NCBI GenBank assembly: GCA_905250025.1
Contig: CAJNOJ010000117.1
Span: forward strand, 124,001 to 188,000
Reading direction: 5' to 3'
DNA length: 64,000 nt
From: Adineta ricciae
Taxonomy: Eukaryota > Rotifera > Eurotatoria > Adinetida > Adinetidae
The notes under the pieces are model-generated. The model searched no databases and was not told the origin of the DNA. It saw only the letters and a list, made by a program, of their open reading frames with translations. This document shows, in pieces, positions 26,430 through 39,323 of this stretch (position 1 is its first letter; the number at the start of each line of letters is the position of its first letter). The position numbers and the translations under genes were made by a program.

Positions 26430-26445
26430 TGTATGTTTGTTTTAG
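26430..26445 (+). promoter_or_regulatory. Splice-acceptor-like site directly before the TRMT6 ATG
   Basis: TGTATGTTTGTTTTAG abuts ATG at 26446; same layout as the two genes upstream. Confidence 0.5.
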
Positions 26446-28091
26446 ATGGCTTTGTTTAAAGATGGGGATCATGCTGTTTTGACATGTCATGATCGAACGA
26501 AAATCGTGCAGATTCGTAAAGAACGGTAGGTTATGCAATTCTATTCAAACTAATCTCGACTGTGACTCATTTCAGTCCGATATTTATCGATAAAAACAAA
26601 ATCTTTCTCGATCATTTGATTGATGAATGCGATGGAACTTATTTCGAATTGAAGGATCGATATTTGAGTAAAATCAAGACCGATCAAGCTAAAAATCTCA
26701 TTCAGACAGGTTAAAACTCCCTTATCAAACAAAACGCTAACTAAATCATCACTTGTATTCATAGAAGAGACATCTTCGGATGCTGCTGGGCAAGACAATC
26801 GAGATTTATGTGACGAGGGAACTGCCAACCAAACACTACAACATGATGAAATCGAGCAAATGAAATCCGAAGGTGCATCAGGTCAAACAATTATTTCTCA
26901 ATTAGTATCGAAAAGTGCAACATTCGAAAAGAAGACTGTTTATTCTCAACAGAAATATCTAAACAAGAAAAAGAAGAAGTAACTTTCGTATCTTTTCTTT
27001 TTCATCCTAAATTTCTCTCTGTCTTTGAAAAAGATACATTCAAATCTATCAAGCATGGAAGCCAAGTATCCGTCTGTTATGTCAAGCGTACACGCATGAT
27101 TTACAAAAAATCATGTAATTCAAATTCCATGTTTTATTCAATATGAACTTTATTTCGATTTGTTTGATATTTATAGGTATTTACGACGTGACACTTTAGC
27201 AATGCTTTTGTCATTATCAAATATCAGTCATGATTCGAATGTGGCAATAGTCGAGTCATGTCAGGGTTTGATTTTAGCATCTGTGATTCAACGCTGTGCG
27301 GGAGGTAATGGATTGATATTCAATTTGACGCCAGCCGGAGAACATAATTCCACTGCGTAAGTTTTATTTACGATAATCTCGTATATATTTCGTCGTTTTA
27401 GTCCTTGTTGTGATTTTATGGACTTTTCCGAAGAGTATACTTCAAATATTTACAACATTCCTATTGAAAACATTGGTAAATATCATTTCGAAGTTTGTCG
27501 AATATGTTGAGTGTTATTTGAAGGCGATATCAATGCGGTTGAACGTGCTAATCAAGTGAAACCATCGAAAGAAGAGCCAAGTGAAAAGATGTTACAAGCA
27601 CAAGCACGTCGACAGCGTCGTCTTGATGGTTTACAACTATTTGAAAAAACAAAAATGAATAGGTATGTAAATCACATGAATTTACAAGTATTGCTTTGGT
27701 TTTAGTTTAATCATAGCAAGTAAATATGATTCATTATCAATATTACAACATGTAATCGATTATATGGCATTGTGTTCACATTTTGTAGTCTATTCTCAAT
27801 CTGTTCAAGTAAAAACTTTGTCTGTAGACGCCGACACAAGTATCTCTTTTCCGATTTCTTCTAGAGTTTGTTAGAATGCTATCAATATTTGAAAAAACGT
27901 GGCGGAACGATCCACGTTGAAGTGGCTGATTCATGGTTACGAGAATATCAGGTAAACCTTTTCATTCCCAATCTACTTTTCTCCTTTTAACTTTCTTTTT
28001 TGCTCAGATTCTCGATGAACGAACACATCCATTCATTCGTATGTCTGGTGCAAGTGGGTATTTGCTCAGTGGGATGATTGTTGAATCCTAA
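26446..28091 (+). CDS. TRMT6: tRNA (adenine-58-N1) methyltransferase non-catalytic subunit TRM6
   Basis: Multi-exon gene, MALFKDGDHAVLTCHD start, TAA at 28089-28091. Family features seen: FELKDRYLSKI, then the conserved SGQTIISQLVSKSATFEKKT followed by YSQQKYLNKKKKK. Later come an ILQHVIDYMALCSHFVVYSQ segment and the typical C-terminus RTHPFIRMSGASGYLLSG. TRM6 pairs with catalytic TRMT61A in the nucleus to make m1A58 in tRNA. The Glu/Asp-rich insert after the first exons is not conserved-looking. It is third in the co-directional run after the DHA kinase, with a 170-nt spacer. Confidence 0.92.
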
Positions 28092-28605
28092 CAAAATTTC
28101 GTATTGTTCTTCCGAATAAAACAAACATATGTTTGAGCACATGAATTCGAAGCACTTCGGTTTCTTTGTGTTCAAATTCATACATAAATCTTATTCTCCT
28201 GAACTATCATCAGAAAAGAAAGGAAATACACAAATAACAATCAACATGAGTAGTTCCATAAAAAAAAAAGAACAAATACAACGAAAACAAAGTCGATGTA
28301 TAGAAGAAGTAGATTGGGATATTCAAACAAGAGAGGAAAAGACAGTGATAACAACAATCAATGTATGTACATGAAATAGGAGAGGTTCAGGACGGGATGA
28401 ACTTCTTTTTGATTTTCCTTAGGTCAATTCAATGACAGAAATAAAGAATTGACGGCATAATCGAAAAAGCTACATGAATATCCTCTTTCAACTTTCCTCG
28501 ATATACATACACGTGATAAAAAGAAAAGAAAGAAACGAAATGACAAAATCAAAAAATAATTCGACTGTTTCTCAGCCATAGGTTAAAACAAATACAAAGA
28601 ATTTC
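28092..28605. other. Tail-to-tail non-coding interval
   Basis: 3' UTRs of TRMT6 (+) and the 28606-34557 gene (-). The short frames here are A-rich and unsupported. Confidence 0.5.
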
Positions 28606-31600
28606 TTATCGTTGAATCACTTTCTTTATAGTTAAACCTAATTTATTAGGTTTCGTAGATATGGTGACATTATATGTGCATGTTTCATGGGTGTGTGGAG
28701 TCAGACTTGAATCATTATTGTAAGATTTCGTTATCGCATCAGGTGATGTCACAGATGGAGAAGTTGAATATGAATCAAAATGATGATCTATATCGTTTGA
28801 TTTGACAGGATTGGTTGAAGCGATTTCTTCGACAAGACGGACGGGAGTTTTGATAGGTCTTGTTCGTGTACGTCGTTGCTGTTCATTGACAGGTGTTAGT
28901 AACGTTCGTAAATGGTGTTCAATTTGCTCGCTTGTGATAGTATTTCCTGGAAGATCTTGTTCATTTGATGAACGTTTTCTCTTGGTATGACGTGGCATGG
29001 GCGAAGGTGATCGCGCACGACATTTGTCTTGTTTGTTACGTTGTCGAAGATTTAGTTTTTGATTGGATATCACCGGTGATAGATGAGTTGATTCTGCATG
29101 ATTTAAATCCAAAGCGACATTCGATGAAACTGTTGATAAAATTGGCGTTAATGAATGTTCGGATTGACATGTTGGAGAATGAGTATTAGAATTGGTTTCA
29201 TCATCATCTTCAACGTCATCGTCATCATCACTACTGGCATTGTGAGGCATATTTACATCGATATTGGTTAATGCCGCAGCTGATTCGTAACCTGATGAAC
29301 AAGAAGGTAGAGTATCATCAAGATGAATTTTTCCATCATCTCCATCGTTTGATTCAACGATTAAAAATGACGAATTTGGTTCTTGAACTGTTTGTTCTTC
29401 TTGAACAGCAGCGACGACCGGCATTACATTAGTTTTGCCTTCATCAAAATCATCGTTGTCATCATCATCATCATTTTCGATTGGTAAATTATCCAGAGGA
29501 GGAGGTGGAGATGATGATGGTATTGCAGGAGTAGGCTCAATGCTCGTAAGTAGTTCAGGTGATCGACAAGAAGTATTCACCGTGACAGGATTTGGATTAT
29601 TGGTCACAGGTATGGGTGGTGATTGAGATGAAAATGGAACGTGCCGTGTGGTTGGTACTGTTGTTTTACGTTTTTTCGCTCCTAGAAATAAAAATATGAG
29701 ATTATTTTCAATTAGTCAAATACAAATGCATTTATATTGGAGATATCTATTTCTAATACGATTACATACCCGCTAATTGCAATTTCACGGGTCCGCCCTC
29801 AGTTTGTTGTTGTTGTTGTTGCGATTCATTATTTGATGATGGTAACAGCGTCATACTAATTGTTCCACGTTTCAATTCATTGAGTAAACCAGTACATCTT
29901 TCAAGATGACGAAAATAAACAAAATAATCATCTTGATAATCATTGACAATTTTCTTCTCTTCATCATCTAATTTTATCAAAGATAAAAGAAGATTGGTTT
30001 GGCACCATTGGATGAACTTCTCGTAGTTGATGTCAAACAGAAATCGATCGAAAATATGCTGAACGGAGATTTTCCAATCCGATTTCGGCAAATCAGAAGA
30101 TTTCACAATTGCAGTCAATGTTCGATTATCATACTGAATTGTTTTTAATTGCACTTGCTGCAACGGTCGCTTTGTTGCTAATTCCATTGGTAATAATGAG
30201 GGATTCATCGGAATAGAACTCGACGAAGTGGGTTTTACTGGTGAGGTCGATGATGGTAAACCATAAAATGATGGATGATGAATTAATGGATTAACAACTA
30301 CACTTGTTGCTGAACATCTACTCGACTTTTGCATAGATGAATGTACTACTACCGATGATTTTGTTGCTTGTTGTTGAGATTTACTTGGTACTTTTGCATT
30401 TGTTTGATTGATACGCATGAGTGTGTTTAGTAGCCGATGTCGTTCATGCTGTTGATGTTCATTCAGTGTTTGAAAGTGAACTGGCGCTGGTAAATCTGTA
30501 GATTTGATACTGAACGCATCGACAAGTAATGTATCAGGTGTCAATGGAGGTGAATCGATTGAAAAATAGAGAAATAACAAATTTAAATAATCGATTTCAT
30601 ATTGTCGCGGTGCACGCGCACCTCGTTTAGCTTGTAAAAGAGTCTGTGGTAATGAATGATAAGCATACATCAATGGAACATAAAAGCGATTATTTTGGAT
30701 GATATATGGTACAAGTTTATTTCCATCCATTAGTAAAGTTCCGCCTTTGTGCGTTAGAACTTCACTGTGAAATTTATTGACTTGTGTACGCGGTTGTTTT
30801 GTTGCTAATAGTTTCACGTAGAGAATTCTTTGCAGACCGATCATGACATGATAGAGATTGACTAAAAGGGTTTTTTCGGGAACTTTCTCGTCGAAGATAT
30901 TGATGTTCGATATCAGATTGTTGAAAATGTCGAAATCTTGTTGAGTAGCTTTGATCAGAAATTTTTTAAATGCGAATTCATTATCAGAAAATATATTACA
31001 TTTGATTAAAATTTCATACGGAACATAAAATTCACGTTGTAATTGTGGTGGTGGTTGACGAGTTGAACATTTTTCTAAAGAAACGAAATCGGATGTCGAG
31101 AGATGAGTCATCATTCGCTGAGAATTTCTTTACCGAGTTCATTCTCGCGTAGTTTGATTTTGACTATGTAAGGAACGAACACGTTGTTGATCTGTACCCA
31201 ACCAGATTCTTTTGTTTCACGAGAAGGATTCGTCGGCATGTAATTTGAATGGTTTTCATGAGTTTGTTGAGGAATCTTCTGTGGTAGAAAACGTTTATCA
31301 CATAGCGCTGATTCTTTTGGAAGAGAATTATTCAACGGAATTCCCGGTCGTGGAAGTGACGAACGAATTTTATCATTACTTTTCGTTAAACCTTCATTCC
31401 ACTAAAAATAGCATCGGTTAATGTTAGAAATTAGAAGAGAACTCGTATTGTTATGATTTACCTGGCCTGCAAATGACGATGGTGCTATGGGTATGCTAGA
31501 TTTAATCGTCGACGGAGGATAATTAAATGGCTGAGACGATGGATTAGCGAGTGATGCAAGTACATCAGCACTTTGTTGTAAAAGATGATTAGATGGATGG

Positions 31601-34557
31601 GACTGGTGTACTGATGGAAGGTAGGCTTTTCCAGGTACTGTTGCTGATGACTGGCGATGGTGCGAATTAACTTTTAATGATGGATTTCCTCCCATGGTCG
31701 GTAATTCAAATGATTGAGATGAACCATTCGAAGACGGGGGAAGACGTTGTTTAGGAGGTCCCATTGGTATCAAAGAAGGAACTGATGGTGTTGGTGTTGG
31801 CGGAATTTGTCGGTTAAAGGATGTAGTTGATACGTTATCACGTAGTTTTTTTAGCGCACTATAGAAATCGAGTAGATCATCAAAACGAATGAGACAATCG
31901 GTCGGTAAAATTGTTTTAAAATGAAAACCCGCTAAGTGCCATTCGACAATTAAACGAAAGAGTTTCAGTTCATTTTCGGTATACGGAGAAGATATTAATG
32001 GAGGAAGTGAACGAGCTAAGACGATATGTCGTTGCCACGATTCACTCTGAAAAAGAGTATTTTCAACAAACATCTTGGATGTATACCGTTGCAAACAATC
32101 ATTTTCATTTCTAGGAAAGAAAATCAATCAATATCAAACGTTAGTAATCGATAAATCATCGTCATCTACCTGAAGATTACTGGTAAGTATCGTCCTTCGA
32201 TTTCTTCCCATGAAAAATGATTTAAACGACTTGGATAATCAATCGTCGATGACGTTGAAATCATTTTCAATGCTGAACTGGTGGATGTTGTAATATTACT
32301 CAGTAATTTTGTCATTTCGGCCGGATCAACAATGCTATGGGGATGCGTATCGAGGCCATTGTAATGGTGAGGATGAGTTGCCGCAGCAGTCGTGATGACT
32401 TCTGATAAATGAAGATTTTTACCCATTGGTCCATGCTGTTGAAAATGCTGCAGCTGTCGATTTTGATGATTTTCAAGTTTAATTGGCGATGTCATGGTCG
32501 ATGATGTTGGTGATAATGAAAGATCATCTACATAGTGAATACATCAAAAACAGAATTAGACAATAATCACCATGACATCGAACTGGCGCTGGTAGAAAAA
32601 CTTCTATCTACGTTTCTAATCAACGGAATGGAAAACTTTCAATCGAAATGCTTTAAGAAAAAGAAAAAGTTCTTTTCTTCTCACATACTTTCTTTGATTT
32701 AGGTTATCGTGTGATATCTCATTCTAATGTCTAGACGACTATGAAACTTAATTGCCGATATGAATGAAATGATGAATCAGATTGATTAAAGCAAAACTCT
32801 TTATTTCTTTTGTTACCTTTTGATAGAATCTTTTCGTTCTAAATATAGCTTGACAGACAAAAGGTATTTCAATTTAAATAATTGCTGTTAAATAGCCGAT
32901 TAACGAATAGATTTCCTCTTTTCCGATATGAATATTATCTCACCTATGAAGTTTTACCAAAATATGAGTAGGCAGTTTTTTCCACATCTCTTCTCTTTCG
33001 TTTCTTCTCGCATCATCATCATCAACATCATCGTGGTGAAGGGGGCTGAGAAATGGGGCCCAGCCCTTCTGTGCATTCTCTCACTCATGCATTCTCTCAA
33101 CAACGATAATAGTGATGATGGTTGCCCTTTCAATCGTTCGCTCTCTCTCTCGCTCTCTGTCTTTCCGTTCCTATCGAGTATGCGAGTGCAACGCATGCGC
33201 AAAACATACTGCATACACAGATGCGAACGAAAGAAACCTCGCACTGGTTGAAGGAAAAGAAGCAGCACAGCCGACGTCGGTCTTGTTCGTACCAGTTTGT
33301 TGCGAGCCGGTTGGTCGCGTGTAAAATCTCTCTATTTAGCCGGTCAAAATCATCAATGTCAGATTTTCTCTTTTCCTCATCGATTCACAGTAAATGGCAT
33401 TAACAGTATTCAGATAAACATATCATAAAAAGAACTGAGAATAAAAACCTAAGCATTGTCATGAATCATCAAAGATCGAATGACTAAATACTGACGAGAA
33501 TCATGAAACTCGATTAATAATCTAGTGCACATACGAAAACAAAAGACACAGAAATCATTTGTATAGACTCAAAAAAAAAACAAGTCAAGCGAACATATTT
33601 TTTCCTTTAAATGTCTGTTTTAAAAGAAGTTTATGTGTGCGAACGTTCCTATTGGTAACTGTTAAAATTCGTAACATAGTATGGCTTCATGAGAATTATT
33701 TCTCTGAAACAGATCTTTTTCCTATTGTACTTTTTCTCTGCGAAAGTTCACACAATAGCGGAAAAACCAATGACGACACCATCCTACCGTGCGTTTCAGA
33801 GAAAAAAATGCACTGAATTATTTCTTACTATACACGTGCACAAACTTAACTTACACATAAAACGATACGTTTTCCCTTGAAGAAATGGATAATAATTTGA
33901 TTAAAACTAACTAAGAAAATATTTTTTTTCTTCTTTGTATATAGAAGACTTTTTTCTAAGCGAAACTCAAGCGAAACATGCACACAAACGTATACAAAAA
34001 CATAAAATATGTCACTTGCTTCTTTCCTTCTTCGACGACCCGTCGGCTTCTGCGAGCAAAGCGGACGGACATTTTGTCCTCCTCATCCGTCGCTTCTCTT
34101 TTTCTTTTACCGTCCCATCCTCCCTCATCCACTGCCCTCGTTCTATCTACTAGCCCTCGTTCTTCATCATCACTACCTGATCATGTGAAAAGATGTATAT
34201 AAAAAAAAAGAATGCCACAAACTGCTTACCTTCTTCATTTGCCTGAAAAAAGGATGTTTTGAAATGTCGTTGTTGACGATTCAGACTTTCAATAGTTCCA
34301 GTTTGATTCATGATGAGATTATTCAGAAAAGGTTGTTGATTATATTTAATTGTCAGAATGAGGGAAGAAGCATTTCCGACTAGTTGATGTGCACGACCAT
34401 CGCAATGTGTTCGATTTTCACAACGGCGATAAATCGTACGATTTTGTATTTTATCTTGAATATATCGATAAACGCAAAAGTTCAAGCACGGTTTATGTCG
34501 TTTTGTTTCAACAACGGAATGATCTTTTATCTGATGAACACCACGATTTTTTCTCAT
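28606..34557 (-). CDS. Unrecognised 1,327-residue nuclear-looking protein
   Basis: Six exons (34557-34230, 32527-32170, 32110-31462, 31401-31134, 31074-29770, 29681-28606) sum to 3,984 nt in one frame. The N-terminal exon encodes a compact Cys/Tyr/Arg-rich module (CLNFCVYRYIQDKIQ, then RRCENRTHCDGRAHQLVG) that looks like a small metal- or nucleic-acid-binding domain. The middle holds three related stretches, GRYLPVIFR, NNVFVPYIVK and NKLVPYII with FYVPLMYAYH, separated by Ser/Gln-rich linkers. After the last splice comes AKKRK, then acidic and Ser-rich sequence, and a basic patch (RHTKRKRS). These suggest a nuclear regulatory protein. I cannot name the family. The intron at 31075-31133 (59 nt) resolves an apparent frame break. 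The first intron is 1.7 kb, large for this window. Confidence 0.75.
32528..34229 (-). other. Long first intron of the 28606-34557 gene
   Basis: 1.7 kb, about 30 times the usual intron. It contains a CT-rich block (33141-33158), a short inverted repeat (33038-33069) and a locally GC-richer stretch near 33180-33310 and 34030-34160. No coding exon was recognised on either strand. Confidence 0.6.
33141..33158 (+). repeat. (CT)n-rich simple repeat
   Basis: CTCTCT runs inside the long first intron; a purine-rich run on the minus (sense) strand. Confidence 0.8.
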
Positions 34558-37500
34558 GATGTCATGGCAAACTCGATCGTCAAACTTCGCTTTTTCTCTT
34601 CACTTGTTTAGTTGAACGACTACTCCGATGAACATGTTTATTATTCGACAAAACTATAACTGGCCCTAGTGTCCGTCCCACGAACGTATACAACAAGCGA
34701 GAACAATTCGGCTCGTTCTCTCTTCGTTTTTCCCTTTTTTATACTCCTTCTTTTACGTCTTTGTACTTTTTTGCTATCGCATGGATCAGTATCATTGTTT
34801 GACAATAATTTCGTTCTAAGCACTTTCCACGAGCGAAAAAGAAAAGAAACGCGTGGTGCGATCTGCGTCGCTTCGTACGCCTCTATTGAGAGAGTATTGG
34901 GTACACGCCAAGGTATTTCCATCGGAGTTTGAGTATAAATCCTAATCTAGTCTGAATTTTGCCTGATTAATTTGCATGCAATCCAGTTATTTCTCTTATT
35001 TGCACACTAGATGCGAGTTCAGCAAGAGCGAGAAAGAGAGAGAGAGAGAGAAAAGAATGAAATCTCGACTGTATTTTATTACAATGGATTGAAGATAGTG
35101 AGAACATGAGCTTATGTGCTCCGAACGGTCAGAGGAAACAATCTTTCGCTCACTCCCATCGTCTGGATGAAGCACATAGCGAGCATTCATCTTTGTTGCG
35201 TTCTGTCGTCCTTTTTCAGTCATCTAATAAAACTTATCGTACGTGTACGCTGCGGTCAAAAAGAAACTGACCTGTCTATTTACCATTGGCTTTTGTCCAA
35301 CAGTCGGGTAACGAAGGGTAGCAACGGAAAGAGAAAAGGCAAATAAAAAGAAGTTCTACTGTATCTATGTGCACAATGATATTAGCAACAAAATAACTGA
35401 TAAGAAAATGCAAGAAGCTTGTAGAATCTAGGTCCGTATGTTGCACGTGATATTTTTCAAACTCAGGGGCAAAAGAACTGGGGTCGATTAGTATCTAAAT
35501 AGGAAATGAATAATCACAATTACATCATCTCTAAATCATCAAAAATTGCATAAGCAATGCTCGTGAATTTCTTATCTTCTTACGCTTTAAGGTATTTCTA
35601 ATAATGATTAATGGAACAAATACGTTGAAGTTTAGATAAAATAATTTTTATCGGATTTACTTGATCTCTAAATTGAAAAAGGTTTTCTTTCTAGTTGACC
35701 GTGCATAAACAAAAGAATACATGATGAAAAGCTTTTGTTTTCAAGGTATATCAATTGATTATCACCTTGACATAATCGTGTCTGTAGTTTGAAATCATTT
35801 ACATATTCGTAAGCGTTGATAAATCTTCTTTTTTCCTATTCCGCCAACATCATCATCCTCATTTCTAACTATTGACATCAACAACATAACACGACCTTGT
35901 GTAACAACCAAGTAGACAGTAACAAGGCCATTACGGCCTTGGATTGCGCTTACAGTTTTTCTCCCTTTCGAAATCGAGTTAATTGTTTGCTCGTTTTTCT
36001 TTGCATATTCGACTTTTCGTGTAAAATAAAACTCGTTAACCAGTTTCCACCGTCAATTCATCTCTGTATTTAGATTAATACATCAGTTCCTCATGTTTGA
36101 TCTGTTCTGCTCAAAGAGAGCGTAGTAGGAACATGATTTTCAATCGCCTACAAGGCTTATATTTGACTAAGATATATCATGAATGAGAATTGACAATAAA
36201 TATTTTAAATAGAACGGGGAAAAGTTCGAAATTTTCTCTACAAAATGATTCATTAGTGACGTCATTGAAAAACAATCGATTGACGACAACAAAACAAAAC
36301 TACGCGTCAATAAACGATATCTTCTATTTATAGACATTTCAATTAAATCTCGTTTTCCTATCGAGTGTCTCACAGATAATTAGCATCCATAGCAGGTTGG
36401 AACTTTCATTAATGAAACATACATATGAATTTAATTAAGTACGTGTTTTTTATACTGATAAATATCATCAACATGAAATACAAACCCAAATCAAGGACAA
36501 CGAGAAATATATTTGCTTCTCATCAGAGAAGAAAAACACTTTAGAAATCATTGAAAAGAGAATAAATCTCTTCCTGACCTTAATAGGCAATTTCAAATCA
36601 TGTACACAAAAAACATTTTGAAATGTGAGGAAATAACATTTCGTAATGTATTAACCTTGATCGAATTCATATCGACTTGTTTGATCAGATTTACCCGAGT
36701 ATGCGTATAACGATGGATGTCAGCAGCTTCTTCCAAGGAGTTCTAAGGCATCTCTTACGTGATAAAAATTACATCATTTAAATGAACATATGAAGGTCAA
36801 GGTAAATTCAATCGGAGAGATATGCTGTTGCTCGTATTGAACTACTGATGCCATTTTCTGTCAAAGTTTATCATTTCGATGGGTGTTGTTGATGAATCGA
36901 ATCTTCAACTGATAAAACTGAATTTCGAATCGAGAATAAAAATTTAACCTTGTTTGATGATTTATTCAGAAAACTATCTTCGGCATTCTTTCAGCATATA
37001 GAACATATCTTGTCTTAATCAAAATTCCATCGTATAAATGATTTTTTATTATATTCCGATTGACGACGACGATCCTGAGCTTTTAACCGTACACAGAAAC
37101 ATGTTTAAAGCTCGATTCATCCTAATATTACATGGTACGGTTTGTCCGTAAGCATTTCAATCAAGATCAAATTTGTTCCGAGCACCTTCAACATTATCTC
37201 AAATGACAATATCGAAATGAAATCAAAGAACTCCGATGAGATTATCATTGACTACACATCTTTGACTTCATCATAAATCATTTGCGGTGTCAGTTGTAAA
37301 TTGTATGTTTATTTGACGGGTAATCTGCGAGCAGACGAACTGTATGCATAAGTTCCATTTGTGATGCTTCGTAAATCATCTATGTTCTTTCTCTTCCTTG
37401 GGATAACATATTTACAGATATAACCTTTGTATGGCAATTAGATCACTTGGTTTTGCCATGCTGGAAGATTTTCTCGACTTCATTTTGCTCTAGCGTTCTG

Positions 37501-37724
37501 ATTAATGAGCAGGCAGATTTGTCGACATGACAGAAATATTCATATCAATCAAAAATATCCGACTAATTCATGTCGAATCTTGTGTAGTCGAATGTAAGTG
37601 GACAGAGCAATCGAACGAGCTGAACACACGAACACTGTCTACTGTTTATTTCGTTCAAATCTATGGAATGTCGTTGGTACAATAACAAAAGAATCTATGA
37701 CACATACACTAATCTCTGGTGGAT
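34558..37724. other. 3.2-kb gene-poor region
   Basis: Between the start of the 28606-34557 gene and the LRR gene's stop. It contains a GA run (about 35033-35050) and only short AT-rich frames with no recognisable product. It probably holds the promoter of the left gene and the 3' UTR of the right one. Confidence 0.5.
35033..35050 (+). repeat. (GA)n simple repeat
   Basis: AGAGAG run in the non-coding region. Confidence 0.8.
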
Positions 37725-39323
37725 CTACAATAACAAAAGTAAAAAGTAGAAGATGAGTACGAGAAGAGAGCTTTGATTCCATGAAACGGAATTTCCTAAT
37801 CGTTGCTGACTTGGAAATCGAGCTTTTGTTGAATTATCTATCCAAGTTCGATTTCGACTATCAGTTGTATTGTCAAACCATTGATTTGTAATCAGTGTCG
37901 TCATAGTCGATGTGAACTTAGCTTTCAATCGTCTTCTTTCCTCACTGGCCGATAATTTCGCTTCGCATGTGCCTTCGTAGACAATCCGTTCCGCATCAAC
38001 TTGATTACAATAGTTTGGTTGTATCTGCCGTTGTCGAATCATACAAAAGTCCATCTGACAATTCGAGTACCAATTCAATAATGTCGATATGTAATATCGA
38101 TCTTGACCTTGATGGGTACATGTTAAATCATTGAAATGATAGAGATAATTCTGAAACTGAATCAATGTACAATTACATTTTAGATTCATGTTGTGATTGA
38201 TATCGATGACGTTAAATTTGCCTGTTTGGTTAGTTAAACGGCAAAGAAGTTCGCCAAAGGTATTCAGGGTGAGAAGATTGTTCGAACGAAAAGTGAGTTT
38301 TTCGATGGAATTCAGATTTAGGAAGCAAAATGCACGTGTGGAAGTTGAATTCAATTGTAGATTTGAATCGAGATCGATGATTTGAATTGCGGGAAGATTT
38401 GACGCGAAATAATCATTCAAATAATGAATATGATTTGAGGAGAAATTCAAAGTTTCCAGTGTCTGACTGGCTAATCGGGGTGCATGTTCGAGAGAATTAT
38501 GCGCTAAGTTAAGAATCTTAATTTTCGAAAGCGATCGAAGAAAATTATTATCAACTAAACGTATTGAATTGTGTTGAAGACGAAGTTCGACGAGATTGTA
38601 CAACGCATCGAATAAACCGTGACAAATCGTAGTTAAATTATTCGAACTGAGATCTAAAAGTTCCAATGAATAATGTCCTGTTCTTTGTATTGTATCATTT
38701 ATTGTCGTGTCGGTTAATTTGAGTAATGTGTAAATACTTGTGTTGTTTAAATGACAGGAAACGAGATGAAATTGTTTTAGCATCGGTAAATTCACGAGAA
38801 TTTCACCGATATTTAGGTATTGAAAAGGATTGTATGAAACATCGAAGATTTCTAAAGAAAGATCGAATGTGAAAATACGATAAGAAGATTAGGAACACGT
38901 ACCGAGACTCGAACCAGGTGAGATTAATGCTTGAGGATGAAGTTCTTTCAATTGATTATGATTAATATATAATTGTTTTAAATTTTTGATTTGATCAAAT
39001 GCGGTTGGCTCAATCCGACGTAGATAATTCGATTTCAAACTGATCTTTTCCACATAAATATCCGCGAAGACATAACTATCGACAGATGTAATGTAATTCA
39101 AGGAAAAATCCAGCGCATCCCAACGCATATTGTTTGGCAATTTCGGCAATACGTGAAGTTCGCTTTTCAAACAACGTAGTTGCGATTCGTGACCCGAATG
39201 ATAACATTGACATCGAGGTGGGAGTATCAAATGCTTACAGTCGGCAAAAACATATGGAGATACAATTTCTTGACTGCTGGTAAAACGTAGGATCGAAAGA
39301 AATACAATCAACACGATCGACAT
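37725..39323 (-). CDS. Secreted leucine-rich-repeat protein, probably GPI-anchored
   Basis: Two exons (39323-38903 and 38851-37725), 515 residues. A signal peptide (MSIVLIVFLSILRFTSS) is followed by a cysteine cap (FADCKHL, then PPRCQCYH). About ten LRRs of the LxxLxLxxNxL type follow (LELLDLSSNNLTTI, LVELRLQHNSIRLV, IKILNLAHNSLEHA). A C-terminal cysteine cap starts with NLKCNC and has further Cys at the expected spacing. The protein ends in a short hydrophobic tail (LLVLIFYFLLLLL) with no basic residue after it, which is typical of a GPI-attachment signal rather than a membrane-spanning receptor. Many N-glycosylation sites (NNT, NDT, NQT, NCT) fit an extracellular location. Partner unknown; it resembles adhesion and axon-guidance LRR proteins. 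An acceptor-like TTTCTTTCTAG lies 7 nt upstream of the ATG. Confidence 0.85.

Noticed and set aside
31111-31134. Apparent frameshift between two long minus-strand frames
   Set aside because: A 59-nt GT-AG intron (31075-31133) joins the frames, so no mutation is needed.
32928-33403. Overlapping frames on both strands in the long intron
   Set aside because: They track CT/GA-rich sequence and encode Arg/Ser/Leu low complexity; no support.
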